From: Ectothiorhodospira mobilis
GTDB taxonomy: Bacteria > Pseudomonadota > Gammaproteobacteria > Ectothiorhodospirales > Ectothiorhodospiraceae
Length of the DNA: 64,000 bases
Direction: 5' to 3'
Assembly: GCF_900114895.1 (NCBI RefSeq)
Contig: NZ_FOUO01000003.1
Span: 1 to 64,000, forward strand
Of this stretch, positions 1 to 9,120 are shown in pieces. The notes beneath the pieces are model-generated. The model was not told the origin of the DNA. It did no database searches and saw only the letters and a program-made list of their open reading frames with translations. How positions within the stretch are numbered: the stretch's first letter is position 1; every line of letters starts with the position of its first letter. The position numbers were made by a program, and so were the translations under genes.

Positions 1-163
1 CTCATCCGCCACATCCCCTCTATTGCTTGAGATCGTACCGGTGACGATGGAGGATCAGTGGGGGCTATGGAATACGGGGGCTACCGGACAGGTACCTCCG
101 GCCGTGGGGCATGGAGGGAGGCGGGGTTGATACGCCAAATCCGCCGTGTCTGTCAAACCCGCT

Positions 164-1594
164 TCAGGGGGCCTCGGGTGTGTCCTGGCACGCCAGGGCC
201 CCCAGGCGGGCCAGGGCGGCCTCCACGTCCACCGAGCCGGGCAGGGCGCAGTTCAGCCGCAGGCAGCGTCCGTAGCGGCCCGTGGGGGAGAAGATGGGCC
301 CGGGGGCGATACTGATCCCCGCCGCCAGGGCGCGGGTCTGCAGTGCCAGGGCATCCCCGCCCTCGGGCAGCACCACCCACAGCACGAAACCGCCCCGGGG
401 CCGGGTGAGGCGGGTCCCGGCGGGGAAGTGGCGGCGCACGGCATCGGCCACGCGCCGCACCTGGCGCTCGTGGTGGCGCCGCACCCGCCGCAGGAAACGG
501 TCGTACCCCCCCTGTTCCAGGTAGTCCGCCACCGCCAGGGTGGGCAGGGTGGGGGTGGCCTGGGCGGTGGCGTATTTCAGGTAGGTGATGCGCTCCCGGT
601 AGCGCCCCGGTGCCACCCAGCCCACCCGCAGTCCGGCCCCCAGGGTCTTGGAGAAGGAGCCGCAGTAGAGCACCTCACCCCGGGTATCCCAGGCCTTGGC
701 GGCCCAGGGGCGCGGTCCGTGGAAGTCCAGCTCGCCGTAGACATCGTCCTCGATCAGCGGTACCCCGCGGCGTGCCAGCAGATCCACCAACTGGGCCTTA
801 CGCGCATCCGGGGCCAGGTGCCCCAGGGGATTGCCGAAGCTGGGCATCATCACACAGGCCCGGATGGGCCAGGTCTCCAGGGCCCGTTCCAGGGCCTCGG
901 GGCGCATGCCCGAGGCGGGATCGGTGGCGATCTCCAGGGCCTGCATGCCCTGGGACTCGATGGCCTGCAGGATGCCGTAGAAGGTGGGGGATTCGATGGC
1001 GATCACATCCCCCGGCCGGGCCACCGCCCGCAGGCTCAGGGTGAGGGCCTCCTGGCAGCCCTGGGTGAGCACGATGTCGTCCGGGCCCAGACTGCAGCCG
1101 GCGTCGGCCATGCGGCGGGCGACCTGGGTGCGCAGCTCCGGGCTGCCCGGTGGAAAGTCATAGGCCCCGATGCGGGCCCGCTGGGTGCGGCGCACCCGGG
1201 CGAAGCTGCGGTCCAGGGCCGACTCGGGCAGACATTCCGCCGGCGGGGCCGCGGCCCCCAGGGAGATGATCTCCGGGGCGTTGTGGGACTGCACCAGTTC
1301 CAGCACCCGTTCCTGTCCGGAGATCAGGCTGGGGCCTTCGGGTTCGGTGGAGGACTCCGCCGGTGCGGGCAGATGATCGGGGCGCTCGCGCACGTAGAAC
1401 CCGGAGCGAGGCCGCGCCTCCAGGATCTCCCGCTGTTCCAGCAGTTCGCAGGCGGCCACCACCGTGGCGATGCTCACCCCGAACTGGAGCCGCAGGCGGC
1501 GCACGCCGGGCAGCCGATCCCCGGGGGCGTAGGTGCCCTGTTCGATCTGCTGCTCGATCCCGGCGGCGACGCGTTCGTAGAGATGTTCCCCCAT
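164..1594 (-). CDS. MocR/PdxR-type GntR-aminotransferase fusion regulator
   Basis: Cytoplasmic DNA-binding protein of 476 aa. Residues 1-70 form a GntR winged helix-turn-helix. Residues from about 100 form a fold-type I aminotransferase domain with the PLP lysine at about K316 (context SFSKTLGAG) and an IEDDVYGEL stretch near 281-289. Proteins of this architecture are usually PLP-sensing transcription regulators (PdxR, GabR, MocR) rather than working transaminases. The ATG at 1594 was chosen because it directly begins the HTH domain; the longer reading adds 46 residues without family features. It is transcribed away from the methyltransferase at 1714, so the two share about 120 bp of promoter region. 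The regulated genes are unknown; a 2-aminoadipate-type transaminase cannot be excluded. Confidence 0.85.
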   Translation of the reverse strand: MGEHLYERVAAGIEQQIEQGTYAPGDRLPGVRRLRLQFGVSIATVVAACELLEQREILEARPRSGFYVRERPDHLPAPAESSTEPEGPSLISGQERVLELVQSHNAPEIISLGAAAPPAECLPESALDRSFARVRRTQRARIGAYDFPPGSPELRTQVARRMADAGCSLGPDDIVLTQGCQEALTLSLRAVARPGDVIAIESPTFYGILQAIESQGMQALEIATDPASGMRPEALERALETWPIRACVMMPSFGNPLGHLAPDARKAQLVDLLARRGVPLIEDDVYGELDFHGPRPWAAKAWDTRGEVLYCGSFSKTLGAGLRVGWVAPGRYRERITYLKYATAQATPTLPTLAVADYLEQGGYDRFLRRVRRHHERQVRRVADAVRRHFPAGTRLTRPRGGFVLWVVLPEGGDALALQTRALAAGISIAPGPIFSPTGRYGRCLRLNCALPGSVDVEAALARLGALACQDTPEAP

Positions 1595-1713
1595 GGACCC
1601 AGGATACCGAAACTGTACCGCAATGAAATCCCGTGAACTGCATCTGTATCGGTTCCGGGGTGGCCCCCACAATACGGTCTCCCTTCGCAAGCAGACTGCA
1701 CAGGAGTTCAGAG

Positions 1714-2490
1714 ATGAGCCAGGAGCAAGCACTTAACGCCGATACCGGCAACCACTACAAGCAGTACACCCGCAGCTTTGCGGAATACTGGGACGACCTG
1801 GTGGGCTGGGAGACCCGTCTGGAGCGGGAGGGGGCCTTCTACAACCGGCTGCTCAAGGCCCATGGGGTGAAGGATGTCATCGACATCGCCTCCGGCACCG
1901 GCGTCAACGCCGTCTCCCTGGCCCAGGCCGGTTTCAACGTCACCGCCGCCGACGGTTCCGAGAACATGCTCGCCAAGGCCAAGGAAAACGCGGAGCATCA
2001 CGGCGTGCAGTTCGCCAATTCCCGGGTGGTGGACTGGCGCGTGCTGGATGACACCCTGGGCACGGAGCGTTTCGACGCCGCCGTCTGCCTGGGCAATTCC
2101 TTCACTCATCTGTTCGATCATGAAGACCGGCGCACGGCCCTGCGGGCCATCTTCCGCGTGCTGCGCCCGGGCGGCATGCTGGTGATCGACCAGCGCAACT
2201 ACGACGCCATGCTGGACGAGGGCTATAGCTCCAAGCACGCCTACTGCTACACCGGTGAGGGCGTGGACGTGGGCCCGGTGGAACTGCACCGCACCATGGC
2301 CCGCTTCGAGTATGTCTTCTCCGACGGCGCCCGTTTTGAGCTGAAGATGTACCCCCTGCGCCAGGACTATCTCACCCATCTGCTGGAGGATGCGGGCTTT
2401 GTGAACGTGGAGCGCTTCGGTGACCTGCGCCGCCCCTATGACTTCCATGAGGTGGACTTCGTGCAGCAGGTGGCCTTCCGCCCCGCCTGA
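1714..2490 (+). CDS. Glycine/sarcosine N-methyltransferase-like protein
   Basis: Class I SAM-dependent methyltransferase of 258 aa. The SAM motif I is at residues 57-66 (DIASGTGVNA), followed by AADGS at 78-82. It also has CLGNSFTHLF and DQRNYD, segments I recognise from the glycine sarcosine methyltransferase (GSMT) of Ectothiorhodospira and Halorhodospira, the first enzyme of betaine synthesis from glycine. The ATG at 1714 has an AGGAGT ribosome site at 1702. Family membership is read from the sequence; the role in osmoprotection is inferred. The partner dimethylglycine methyltransferase, normally next door, is absent here. A strong hairpin follows the gene. Confidence 0.75.
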   Translation: MSQEQALNADTGNHYKQYTRSFAEYWDDLVGWETRLEREGAFYNRLLKAHGVKDVIDIASGTGVNAVSLAQAGFNVTAADGSENMLAKAKENAEHHGVQFANSRVVDWRVLDDTLGTERFDAAVCLGNSFTHLFDHEDRRTALRAIFRVLRPGGMLVIDQRNYDAMLDEGYSSKHAYCYTGEGVDVGPVELHRTMARFEYVFSDGARFELKMYPLRQDYLTHLLEDAGFVNVERFGDLRRPYDFHEVDFVQQVAFRPA

Positions 2491-2530
2491 TCCCCCCGCC
2501 TCGGGAGGATCCTGCCGGCATCGCCGGACC

Positions 2531-2565
2531 CACACCCGCCGCGGCATCGGTCCGCGGCGGGTGTG
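2531..2565 (+). terminator. Hairpin downstream of the GSMT-like gene
   Basis: Perfect 14-bp inverted repeat (arms 2531-2544 and 2552-2565, 7-nt loop), 40 nt after the methyltransferase stop. It is not followed by a clear T-run, so it may rely on Rho or only protect the 3' end. Confidence 0.6.
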
Positions 2566-2632
2566 TGCATTGCAGGTAACAGCAGAATCGATGCCCCCAT
2601 TAAATCCTTTTGTGTTCTAAGTATATTCATTT

Positions 2633-2646
2633 TTGATATATTTCAA
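2633..2646. promoter_or_regulatory. FNR/ANR-like box upstream of the FadL porin
   Basis: TTGAT-ATAT-TTCAA matches 9 of 10 positions of the FNR/ANR consensus TTGAT-N4-ATCAA. It lies in an AT-rich patch (about 2600-2650) in an otherwise GC-rich region, 72 nt before the ATG of the outer-membrane gene. No convincing -10 was found at class II spacing, so this is only a candidate. Confidence 0.4.
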
Positions 2647-2717
2647 TCCGCCGCCGCAGGCAGATCCATACCGCGCGGGGCGAAAAAAGAACAAGGATTC
2701 CAAGGGAGGCTTAGAGG

Positions 2718-4163
2718 ATGACCATGAGACTGGCACGGGCCCTGGCGGCCCTCTCCGTGCCCGGCGCGCTGTTGAGCCCGCTGGCGGCCCAGGCCACCAA
2801 CGCCATGAACATGGATGCCTTCGGCGCCATCGCCGGGGGCATGGGCGGGGCCAGCCTGGCCCATGAGACGGGCAATTCCGCCGTCATGAACAACCCGGCG
2901 ACCCTGGGTATGCGTGCCCCCGGCCAGGACGTGTTGGGGCTGGGCTACACCCTGCTGGCCCCCCGGGTGGAGGCCCGCGCCCCCGGGGCGCCGCGGGCGG
3001 ACGAGAGCCGTGGACGCTGGTATCACATGCCCTCCCTCTCCCTGGTGCGCAAGCAGGGCCGGGTGAGCTACGGGGCCGCCGTCATGGCCCAGGGGGGGAT
3101 GGGCACCGATTTCCGCTCGGATTCCCTCCTGTTCTCCCGGGGGCAGACCCTGATGGGGGCCATGGCCCCCCTCTCGGGTCAGTCCATCCGTTCCGAACTC
3201 AGCCTCGGGCGGGTCATGTTCCCCCTGGCCTTCGAGGTGAGCGATCGCGTCTCCCTGGCGGTGCAACTGGACTACATCTGGGCGGGGCTGGACCTGCAGA
3301 TGGACCTGGACGGGGCCACCTTCGGCCGCATGGCCCGGCCCGGGGGCACCCCGGGCCTGGGTTCGGCCCAGGGTTCCATGGTGGATGGGTTCAATACCCT
3401 CTTGGGGAACGGCACGATCCAGGACGTGAGCTATACCCGCTTTGACTTCAGCAATGACGACCGTTTCACCGGCGAGGCCTCGGCCAACGGGCTGGCGGGC
3501 AAGCTGGGGGTGTTGCTGCAGCTGACGGACCGCCTGGCGGTGGGGGCCACCTATCACAGCGAGACCCATCTGGACGATCTGAGCAGCGGTGATGCCCGCC
3601 TCGCCTTTGGCGCGGATTTCGGGGCCGGATTCCAGGATGTGCCGGTGACCGGGCGGATCCGTGTGCGGGACTTCCAGTGGCCGGAGAGCTTCGGCCTGGG
3701 GATGGCCTACCGCGCCAGCGACCGCCTGCTGCTGGCGGCGGATCTGCGCCATCTGAACTGGTCCGAGGCCATGGAGGGACTGGAGATGAGCTTCACCGCC
3801 GATGCCTCCCCGGCCAACGGGGCCTTCGCCGGTACGCGCCTGGACGCCGAACTGGAACAGCGCTGGAAGGATCAGACGGTGATCTCCCTGGGGGCCGCCT
3901 ACCGCCTGAACGACCGCTGGACCCTGCGGGGCGGTACCAACTACGCCAGCAACCCCATCCCCGACGAGACGGTGAACCCCCTGTTCCCCGCCATCGTGCA
4001 GCACCACCTGAGCGGAGGCTTCAGCTACCGCTTCACCCCCCGCAGCCAGCTCCATGCCTCGGCCACCTACGCCCCGCAGGTGCGCGTCACCCAGTCCGCC
4101 ACCGGGGTGGAGATGCGCCATGGCCAGACCGTCTGGCGGGTGAACTACGGTTACCGCTTCTGA
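2718..4163 (+). CDS. OmpP1/FadL-family outer-membrane transporter
   Basis: Predicted 481-residue outer-membrane beta-barrel for uptake of hydrophobic compounds. It has an N-terminal signal peptide with a likely cleavage after AQA near residue 26. The mature N terminus (TNAMNMDAFGAIAGG) and the following MGGAS and NPAT segments are typical of FadL plugs. The chain ends in aromatic Phe (GYRF), the usual BAM-recognition end. A GGAGG-type site at 2704-2708 favours the ATG at 2718 (another lies at 2724). The substrate (long-chain fatty acid or other hydrophobic compound) cannot be read from the sequence. It stands alone behind an AT-rich region with an FNR-like box. Confidence 0.85.
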   Translation: MTMRLARALAALSVPGALLSPLAAQATNAMNMDAFGAIAGGMGGASLAHETGNSAVMNNPATLGMRAPGQDVLGLGYTLLAPRVEARAPGAPRADESRGRWYHMPSLSLVRKQGRVSYGAAVMAQGGMGTDFRSDSLLFSRGQTLMGAMAPLSGQSIRSELSLGRVMFPLAFEVSDRVSLAVQLDYIWAGLDLQMDLDGATFGRMARPGGTPGLGSAQGSMVDGFNTLLGNGTIQDVSYTRFDFSNDDRFTGEASANGLAGKLGVLLQLTDRLAVGATYHSETHLDDLSSGDARLAFGADFGAGFQDVPVTGRIRVRDFQWPESFGLGMAYRASDRLLLAADLRHLNWSEAMEGLEMSFTADASPANGAFAGTRLDAELEQRWKDQTVISLGAAYRLNDRWTLRGGTNYASNPIPDETVNPLFPAIVQHHLSGGFSYRFTPRSQLHASATYAPQVRVTQSATGVEMRHGQTVWRVNYGYRF

Positions 4164-4196
4164 AACGCCAGATCGGCAACGGGAAAGGGGCCGGGG

Positions 4197-6092
4197 TCAG
4201 GCCCCGGTGCCCTGCAGGGCCTGCTGCAGGGGGATCGGGCCGGCGGGCCGGTCCGATGAAGTGAACTCCGGCACGATCTCCCGCAGGGCCGCGCGCACCT
4301 CCACCTCGTCCTGCCGCCTGCAGGCGGCGGTGACCCGGGTCAGCTGGGTCTCCAGCCGGGCCGGGTCCACCGCCCGGGTGCGGGCCCGCAGGATCTTGCT
4401 GTGGCGGGTGGGGACCAGGTCCTCCTCGGCGTGGAAGAGTTCCTCGTAGAGCTTCTCCCCGGGGCGCAGGCCCACGTACTCCACGGCGATGTCCCGGTCC
4501 GGCTCCCGGCCGTAGAGCTGGATCATCTGCCGGGCCAGGTCGTCGATGCGCACCGGTTCGCCCATATCCAGGACGAACACCTCCCCGCCTTCGCCCATGG
4601 CCGCCGCCTGCAGGATCAGGCTCACCGCCTCGGGGATGGTCATGAAGAAGCGGGTGATCTGCGGATGGGTGACCGTCACCGGTCCGCCGGCCTCGATCTG
4701 GCGGCGGAACAGGGGCACCACCGAGCCGGCCGAGCCCAGGACATTGCCGAAACGGGTGACCATGAAGGCGGTACCCGGGTGGGCGTGCAGGGCCTGACAG
4801 TAGATCTCCGCCGCCCGTTTCGTGGCCCCCATGACGTTGGTGGGGTTGACCGCCTTGTCGGTGGACACCAGGAGGAACTTCTCGGCACCGAATTCCACCG
4901 CCAGGTCGGCGGTGTTGCGCGTACCCAGCAGGTTGCTGCTCACCCCTTCCACCGCATTCTGTTCCACCAGGGGCACGTGCTTGTAGGCGGCGGCATGGAG
5001 CACGATCTGGGGCCGGAAGCGCTGGAAGATGCGGCGCAGCCGGGCCTTGTCGCGCACGTCCGCCAGGAGGGGGGTGAAGCGGTCGGGGGCGAGCAGGGGG
5101 CGGATGTCCTGGTCCACGCTGTAGAGGTTGAACTCCGAGTGGTCCACCATCACCAGGTGTGCCGGGTCGTGCAGGGCCACCTGTCGGCACAGTTCCGATC
5201 CGATGGATCCCCCGGCACCCGTGATGAGCACGCGCCGTCCCTGGAGGAAGCGCCGCAGGCTGGCATCGTCCAGGGTTACCGCCTCCCGTCCCAGCAGGTC
5301 CTCGATGCGGATCTCCCGTAGCTGGCCGGCGCGGGAGTGCCCGCCGGCGATCTCGTAGATGGAGGGGAGGGTGCCGCAGGCCTTGCCCCGCTGCCGGCAC
5401 AGGTGGGTCACCTGGCGCACCAGGGTGGCCGGTGCCGAGGGCATGGCCAGCAGGACCACATCCACCGCCAGGGTATCCAGGAGCCGTTCCAGCTCCGCCA
5501 CCGGGCCCAGGATGCGCACCCCGTGCAGTTCCCGTCCCCATTTCCCCGGGGCATCGTCCAGCACCCCCACGGGGAGATAGCGGTGGTCCTTGAGCAGGTC
5601 GCGTACCAGCATCTCCCCAGAGCGCCCGGCGCCGATGACCAGGGCCCGCTGGGCGTCCTCCCGGGCCAGACCCAGGCGGTGATCCTTGAACCAGCGGTAG
5701 AGGAGCCGCGGGCCGGTGAGGCCCATGGTGAGGAAGACGGGGTAGAGCACCATGACGGTGCGCGGCACCCCATGCATCTTCAGGAGGAAGACCAGGGCGG
5801 CGATCCCCAGGGTGCCGCCGGCCACGGCCTTGAGGATGCGCACCAGATCCGGTACGGAGGCGAAGCGCCAGATGCCGCGGTAGAGCCCGAAACCCCACAG
5901 GGCGATCCCCTGCACCGCCACCACCAGGGGCAGCAGGTCGGCGTAGCCGGCATAGTCCGGCGGGGCCATGAGGCGGAAGTTGGCGTGGGTCCAGTAGCCC
6001 ATGAACAGGGCGGCCGGGATCCACAGCAGGTCATGGACGAGGGCCGCCCAGCGTTTGAGGGGGAAATCGCGCAACTTGTGCAGTATCACCAT
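4197..6092 (-). CDS. CapD/WbpM-type membrane nucleotide-sugar 4,6-dehydratase
   Basis: Inner-membrane protein of 631 aa that probably dehydrates UDP-GlcNAc for making 6-deoxy sugars of surface polysaccharide or glycan. About four N-terminal membrane segments (residues 15-130) precede a CoA-binding-like Rossmann domain (around 150-155, VIGAGRSGE) and an extended SDR domain with GAGGSIGSE at 292-300. The catalytic segment reads STDKAVNPTNVMGATK: Met replaces the usual Tyr of YxxxK, which is normal for this membrane subfamily (PglF, WbpM). The start at 6092 removes 19 unconserved residues. It stands alone with no glycan cluster next to it, so the product sugar is unknown. Confidence 0.88.
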   Translation of the reverse strand: MVILHKLRDFPLKRWAALVHDLLWIPAALFMGYWTHANFRLMAPPDYAGYADLLPLVVAVQGIALWGFGLYRGIWRFASVPDLVRILKAVAGGTLGIAALVFLLKMHGVPRTVMVLYPVFLTMGLTGPRLLYRWFKDHRLGLAREDAQRALVIGAGRSGEMLVRDLLKDHRYLPVGVLDDAPGKWGRELHGVRILGPVAELERLLDTLAVDVVLLAMPSAPATLVRQVTHLCRQRGKACGTLPSIYEIAGGHSRAGQLREIRIEDLLGREAVTLDDASLRRFLQGRRVLITGAGGSIGSELCRQVALHDPAHLVMVDHSEFNLYSVDQDIRPLLAPDRFTPLLADVRDKARLRRIFQRFRPQIVLHAAAYKHVPLVEQNAVEGVSSNLLGTRNTADLAVEFGAEKFLLVSTDKAVNPTNVMGATKRAAEIYCQALHAHPGTAFMVTRFGNVLGSAGSVVPLFRRQIEAGGPVTVTHPQITRFFMTIPEAVSLILQAAAMGEGGEVFVLDMGEPVRIDDLARQMIQLYGREPDRDIAVEYVGLRPGEKLYEELFHAEEDLVPTRHSKILRARTRAVDPARLETQLTRVTAACRRQDEVEVRAALREIVPEFTSSDRPAGPIPLQQALQGTGA

Positions 6093-6168
6093 GGCATTCA
6101 AGGTCCCTTTGGGGGTGCTATAGTACGCCTTCCCCACCCCTCGATCCATGCAACGGGAGGCCGATTCC

Positions 6169-6372
6169 GTGAAGCGTTACGGCATTCGCATGACCCTGCC
6201 CGAGGGAGATCCCTTCCGTGCCCCCCACCTGCTGGGGCCGCACTGGGAGGAGATCCAGTGGTTCGACTCCGCCCGGGAACGGGACGAGGCCCTGGAGTGC
6301 ATGCGCAACCCGCCGCCCTACTACCGCCGGGGCGATGCCGCGACCCTGGTATATGAGAAGGTGGAGCGCTGA
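6169..6372 (+). CDS. Small conserved-type protein of unknown function (67 aa)
   Basis: A 67-residue soluble protein rich in charged residues, without signal peptide or membrane segment. I do not recognise the family. The GTG at 6169 is preferred over the ATG at 6148 because a GGGAGG ribosome site (6154-6159) lies between them, about 9 nt before the GTG. It is divergent from the CapD-like gene (start 6092), sharing an approximately 76-bp promoter region. Codon use matches its neighbours. Confidence 0.6.
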   Translation: MKRYGIRMTLPEGDPFRAPHLLGPHWEEIQWFDSARERDEALECMRNPPPYYRRGDAATLVYEKVER

Positions 6373-6396
6373 CCCTACAGGGAAGTCCAGGGCGGT

Positions 6397-7440
6397 TCAT
6401 CCCGCATCCATGATCGCCGGGGGCGCCCCCGGCGGGGCCATGCGCTCCATGAGGTAGCACAGGCAGTCCTGGCGCACGATGCTGGCGTCCAGGGTGAGCA
6501 TGGAGGGCATGGCCGGGCGGGTGAGCACCAGCCGGTCCCCGTCCACGGCGAAATAGCGTCCCGTCACCTCCCTCCCCGTCTCGTCCCGGGCCGTCACCCG
6601 GGCCCCGCTCCCGGGGCGCACCCGCGCCAGGGCCGTGCCTGCCGGCAGTTCCCGAAAATTCATGTGATCCAGGTCGGTGTCGAACACCAGGTCCGCCTCC
6701 CCGGGGGCGAAGGCGATCCCCACCTCGGGGGGGACCTGCACCCTCGCCGCGGTGTGGAACAGGTCCAGGTCGTGCTGCGGCACCGGGGTGTCCGGGAGGG
6801 TGCAGAGGTGCATGCAGGCCTGCAGGTAGTCCCGGGCGTGCGCCACCCCGTGGGGATCCCCGGGGCGGCCGCATTCCAGGGTGACGGCGGGGCAGAGGGG
6901 GGCCATGGCCAGGGACTGCACCCCCCGGGGGCTGGTGAAATGCACCACGGTGCGTGCGAACAGGGCCGCCAGGTGCAGGTAGGGGGGATCCAGGCGGTTG
7001 ACGCAGCCGTAGTGGGGGTTCAGGCCGGTGTTGTTGTGCAGGTCCACGCTGGCGAAGACCCCGCGCTCCGCCATCCGGTCCACCACCGCCTGCATGCGCC
7101 GGGCCTCGGGGCCGTCGGTGTGCTCGCCCCCGGGCCAGATGCGGTTGAAGTCGGGCTGCCCCTCCAACACCCGCACCCCCTGGGCCGCCGCCTGCACGTT
7201 GCCGACGAACAGGGACAGGGCCCGGGGCAGGGGGGTGGGCATCTCCCGCAACAAGGCCTGCACCGCCTCCAGGCCCACCGGCTCGTTGCCGTGCAGCAGC
7301 ACGCAGACGAAGAGCGGCGGTTCCCGGCGGCCCGGCAGATGGAAGAGGGTGGGTTCCGGCACGATGCGGTGGATCCGCCGTGCCGGGGTCTCCAGGAACC
7401 CCTCGGGGAGGTGATCGCACTCTCTGAGCATGATCCCCAT
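6397..7440 (-). CDS. Succinylglutamate desuccinylase/aspartoacylase-family protein
   Basis: Predicted zinc hydrolase of the M14-like aspartoacylase family, 347 aa. The HGNE motif (HGNEPVG) supplies the first His and Glu zinc ligands, and DLHNNT supplies the distal His. Members deacylate N-acyl amino acids or related amides. The ATG at 7440 lies 1 nt past the stop of the glutamate-cysteine ligase-like gene on the same strand, so the two are almost certainly co-translated. The partner suggests a substrate related to gamma-glutamyl or other N-acyl amino acid compounds; this is inference only. Confidence 0.75.
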   Translation of the reverse strand: MGIMLRECDHLPEGFLETPARRIHRIVPEPTLFHLPGRREPPLFVCVLLHGNEPVGLEAVQALLREMPTPLPRALSLFVGNVQAAAQGVRVLEGQPDFNRIWPGGEHTDGPEARRMQAVVDRMAERGVFASVDLHNNTGLNPHYGCVNRLDPPYLHLAALFARTVVHFTSPRGVQSLAMAPLCPAVTLECGRPGDPHGVAHARDYLQACMHLCTLPDTPVPQHDLDLFHTAARVQVPPEVGIAFAPGEADLVFDTDLDHMNFRELPAGTALARVRPGSGARVTARDETGREVTGRYFAVDGDRLVLTRPAMPSMLTLDASIVRQDCLCYLMERMAPPGAPPAIMDAG

Positions 7441-7441
7441 G

Positions 7442-8890
7442 CTACGCCCTTTGTTCCGCCGCGTCCCAGGTGTGCACGGGGCGGTCTCCGGTCTGGCGTT
7501 GTCGGCAGGCACGCACCAGGGCCGTTGCGTCCCGGCCATGGGCGGCGGCGAAATCCCGCTGCCAGCGGGCGCCGTTCTGACCGCTGTCCACCCGTGCGGC
7601 GAGGATGCCGAGATAGTCGTCACGGTCGCCGGCGTCCAGGCCCAGGCGTCTCAATCCGTGTCGTGCCCGGGGGAGGAGCCGGTCCAGGATCAGATCCCGT
7701 GCCTTCATGGGGGTGTCTCCCTCCCAGTGCAGGGGGGCCTCCAGGCCCAGGCGGGCCGCCTGGTAGAAGTTGTCCCGGGCGGTGGCGAAGGCCATGATCC
7801 CCTCGGGGCCACCGGGGTGGGTGAGCAGGTCCTCCACGAGACCGTAGAAAAAGGCGGCGTTGGCCAGGCTGTCCACCAGGGTGGGGCCGGCGGGGATCCC
7901 CCGGTGCTCGATGCGGATATGGGGCCGGCCGGAGGCGTCGAAGCCGATGAGGGGGCGGTTCCAGCGCCACAGGGTGCCGTTGTGCAGGCGCAGGTGGACG
8001 AACTGCTCCGGCGGCGCGTCCTCGCACAGGGGCAGAAGCGGCGGGAAGTGTTCCAGGTTCTCCTCGAAGCATTCCAGGATGGATTCCCGGGCGAATCCCG
8101 AGCCAAAACTCACCCGCCGCAGGGGGCCCCGGGCCACATCCCCGTAACCCCCCGTCTCCACCGCCTGCTCGAACAGGGGGATGCGGGTCTCGTCCCACAG
8201 GTCCCGGCCGAAGAGGAAGGGGGCATTGGCCGCCGCGGCCACCAGGGGGGCGGAGGCCAGGATGGCGGCGTTGTAGACCCGGTGGGCCGTGTCCAGGGGG
8301 GTCTGCAGGTGGATCTGGAACGAGGTGGTGGCCGCCTCCAGCATGACGTCGCGCTGGTCCATCACCAGGTGTTCCCGCCCCTTGATGTCCAGGTGGATGG
8401 GGCGGCCCTGGCGCGCCTGCAAGACCTGGCGATTGAGGGCGCGGTAGCGCTTCATGTCGGACATGTACGCCGGGCACAGGTGTTGCGGGTCCAGGGTGGG
8501 GAGGATGCCCGTCATGAACGCATGACAGCCCATGGACTCGGCGGCCGCCTCCGCCCGCCGCCAGGTGGCGGTCAGTTCCCGGTGCAGGGACGAGAGCACC
8601 GTTCCTTCCAGGGGGTGGGGGCGGGTGTTGAGTTCCACGTTGAAGCGGGCCAGTTCCAGGGTGGCCAGGGGGTCGTTCATGCGCTCCAGGAAGGCCGCGT
8701 TCACGGGGGCGGGGGCCTCCCGGGCATCCAGCAGACAGACCTCGATCTCGAAACCGGCCACGGGAGGGCCCGCATCGAAGGCGCCGCCGGCGGCCATCTC
8801 CCGGGCGAGGCGGGTCTCCGCCGCCAGACGCTCTCGGAAGCGGGTGAAGTCCCGGGGCGAAAAGCGGGTCTGCTGGATTTCCTGGCCCAT
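7442..8890 (-). CDS. GCS2-family glutamate-cysteine ligase-like enzyme
   Basis: 482-aa ATP-dependent carboxylate-amine ligase of the glutamate-cysteine ligase type 2 superfamily. The N-terminal GFEIEVCLLD segment (around residues 45-55) supplies the acidic metal/glutamate-site residues, and further conserved blocks include ELNTRPHPLE and FQIHLQTP. It could make gamma-glutamylcysteine, the first step to glutathione, or ligate glutamate to another amine. First gene of a two-gene minus-strand operon with the aspartoacylase-family gene. It is divergent from the antiporter operon; about 260 bp separate the two starts and contain the folded leader. Confidence 0.7.
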   Translation of the reverse strand: MGQEIQQTRFSPRDFTRFRERLAAETRLAREMAAGGAFDAGPPVAGFEIEVCLLDAREAPAPVNAAFLERMNDPLATLELARFNVELNTRPHPLEGTVLSSLHRELTATWRRAEAAAESMGCHAFMTGILPTLDPQHLCPAYMSDMKRYRALNRQVLQARQGRPIHLDIKGREHLVMDQRDVMLEAATTSFQIHLQTPLDTAHRVYNAAILASAPLVAAAANAPFLFGRDLWDETRIPLFEQAVETGGYGDVARGPLRRVSFGSGFARESILECFEENLEHFPPLLPLCEDAPPEQFVHLRLHNGTLWRWNRPLIGFDASGRPHIRIEHRGIPAGPTLVDSLANAAFFYGLVEDLLTHPGGPEGIMAFATARDNFYQAARLGLEAPLHWEGDTPMKARDLILDRLLPRARHGLRRLGLDAGDRDDYLGILAARVDSGQNGARWQRDFAAAHGRDATALVRACRQRQTGDRPVHTWDAAEQRA

Positions 8891-9027
8891 GGGATGCCCC
8901 GTCCGGCTGCCCTATCGCCCTGATCCTGCGCCCCCGACGCAGGCCGGTCAACGCCCGGCAGGCCCCATGCGCCGGGGTGGCGGTGACCGGCCGGTTCGAT
9001 TAGCATCTGGTGCGCTGTCTTCCCGAG

Positions 9028-9120
9028 ACGGCCCCAAGCCCGTGCCCGGCGCATGGGTCGGGGCCGTGCGCGACCCCGCAGGGTCGTCCCGCCCCGCCGC
9101 ATGGAGAGATCCCGGCGGGG
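9028..9120 (+). promoter_or_regulatory. Three-hairpin structured leader before the antiporter operon
   Basis: Three successive inverted repeats lie just before the mnhA start at 9151. The first is a long stem with an internal loop: arms 9028-9035/9060-9067 (8 bp, perfect), then 9039-9045/9051-9057 (7 bp with one G-U). The second is a 6-bp hairpin at 9071-9086. The third is an 8-bp GC hairpin (9092-9099/9113-9120) followed by TTT, resembling a weak terminator. The arrangement suggests an RNA switch or attenuator, but the same repeats also fold on the minus strand. Confidence 0.45.
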
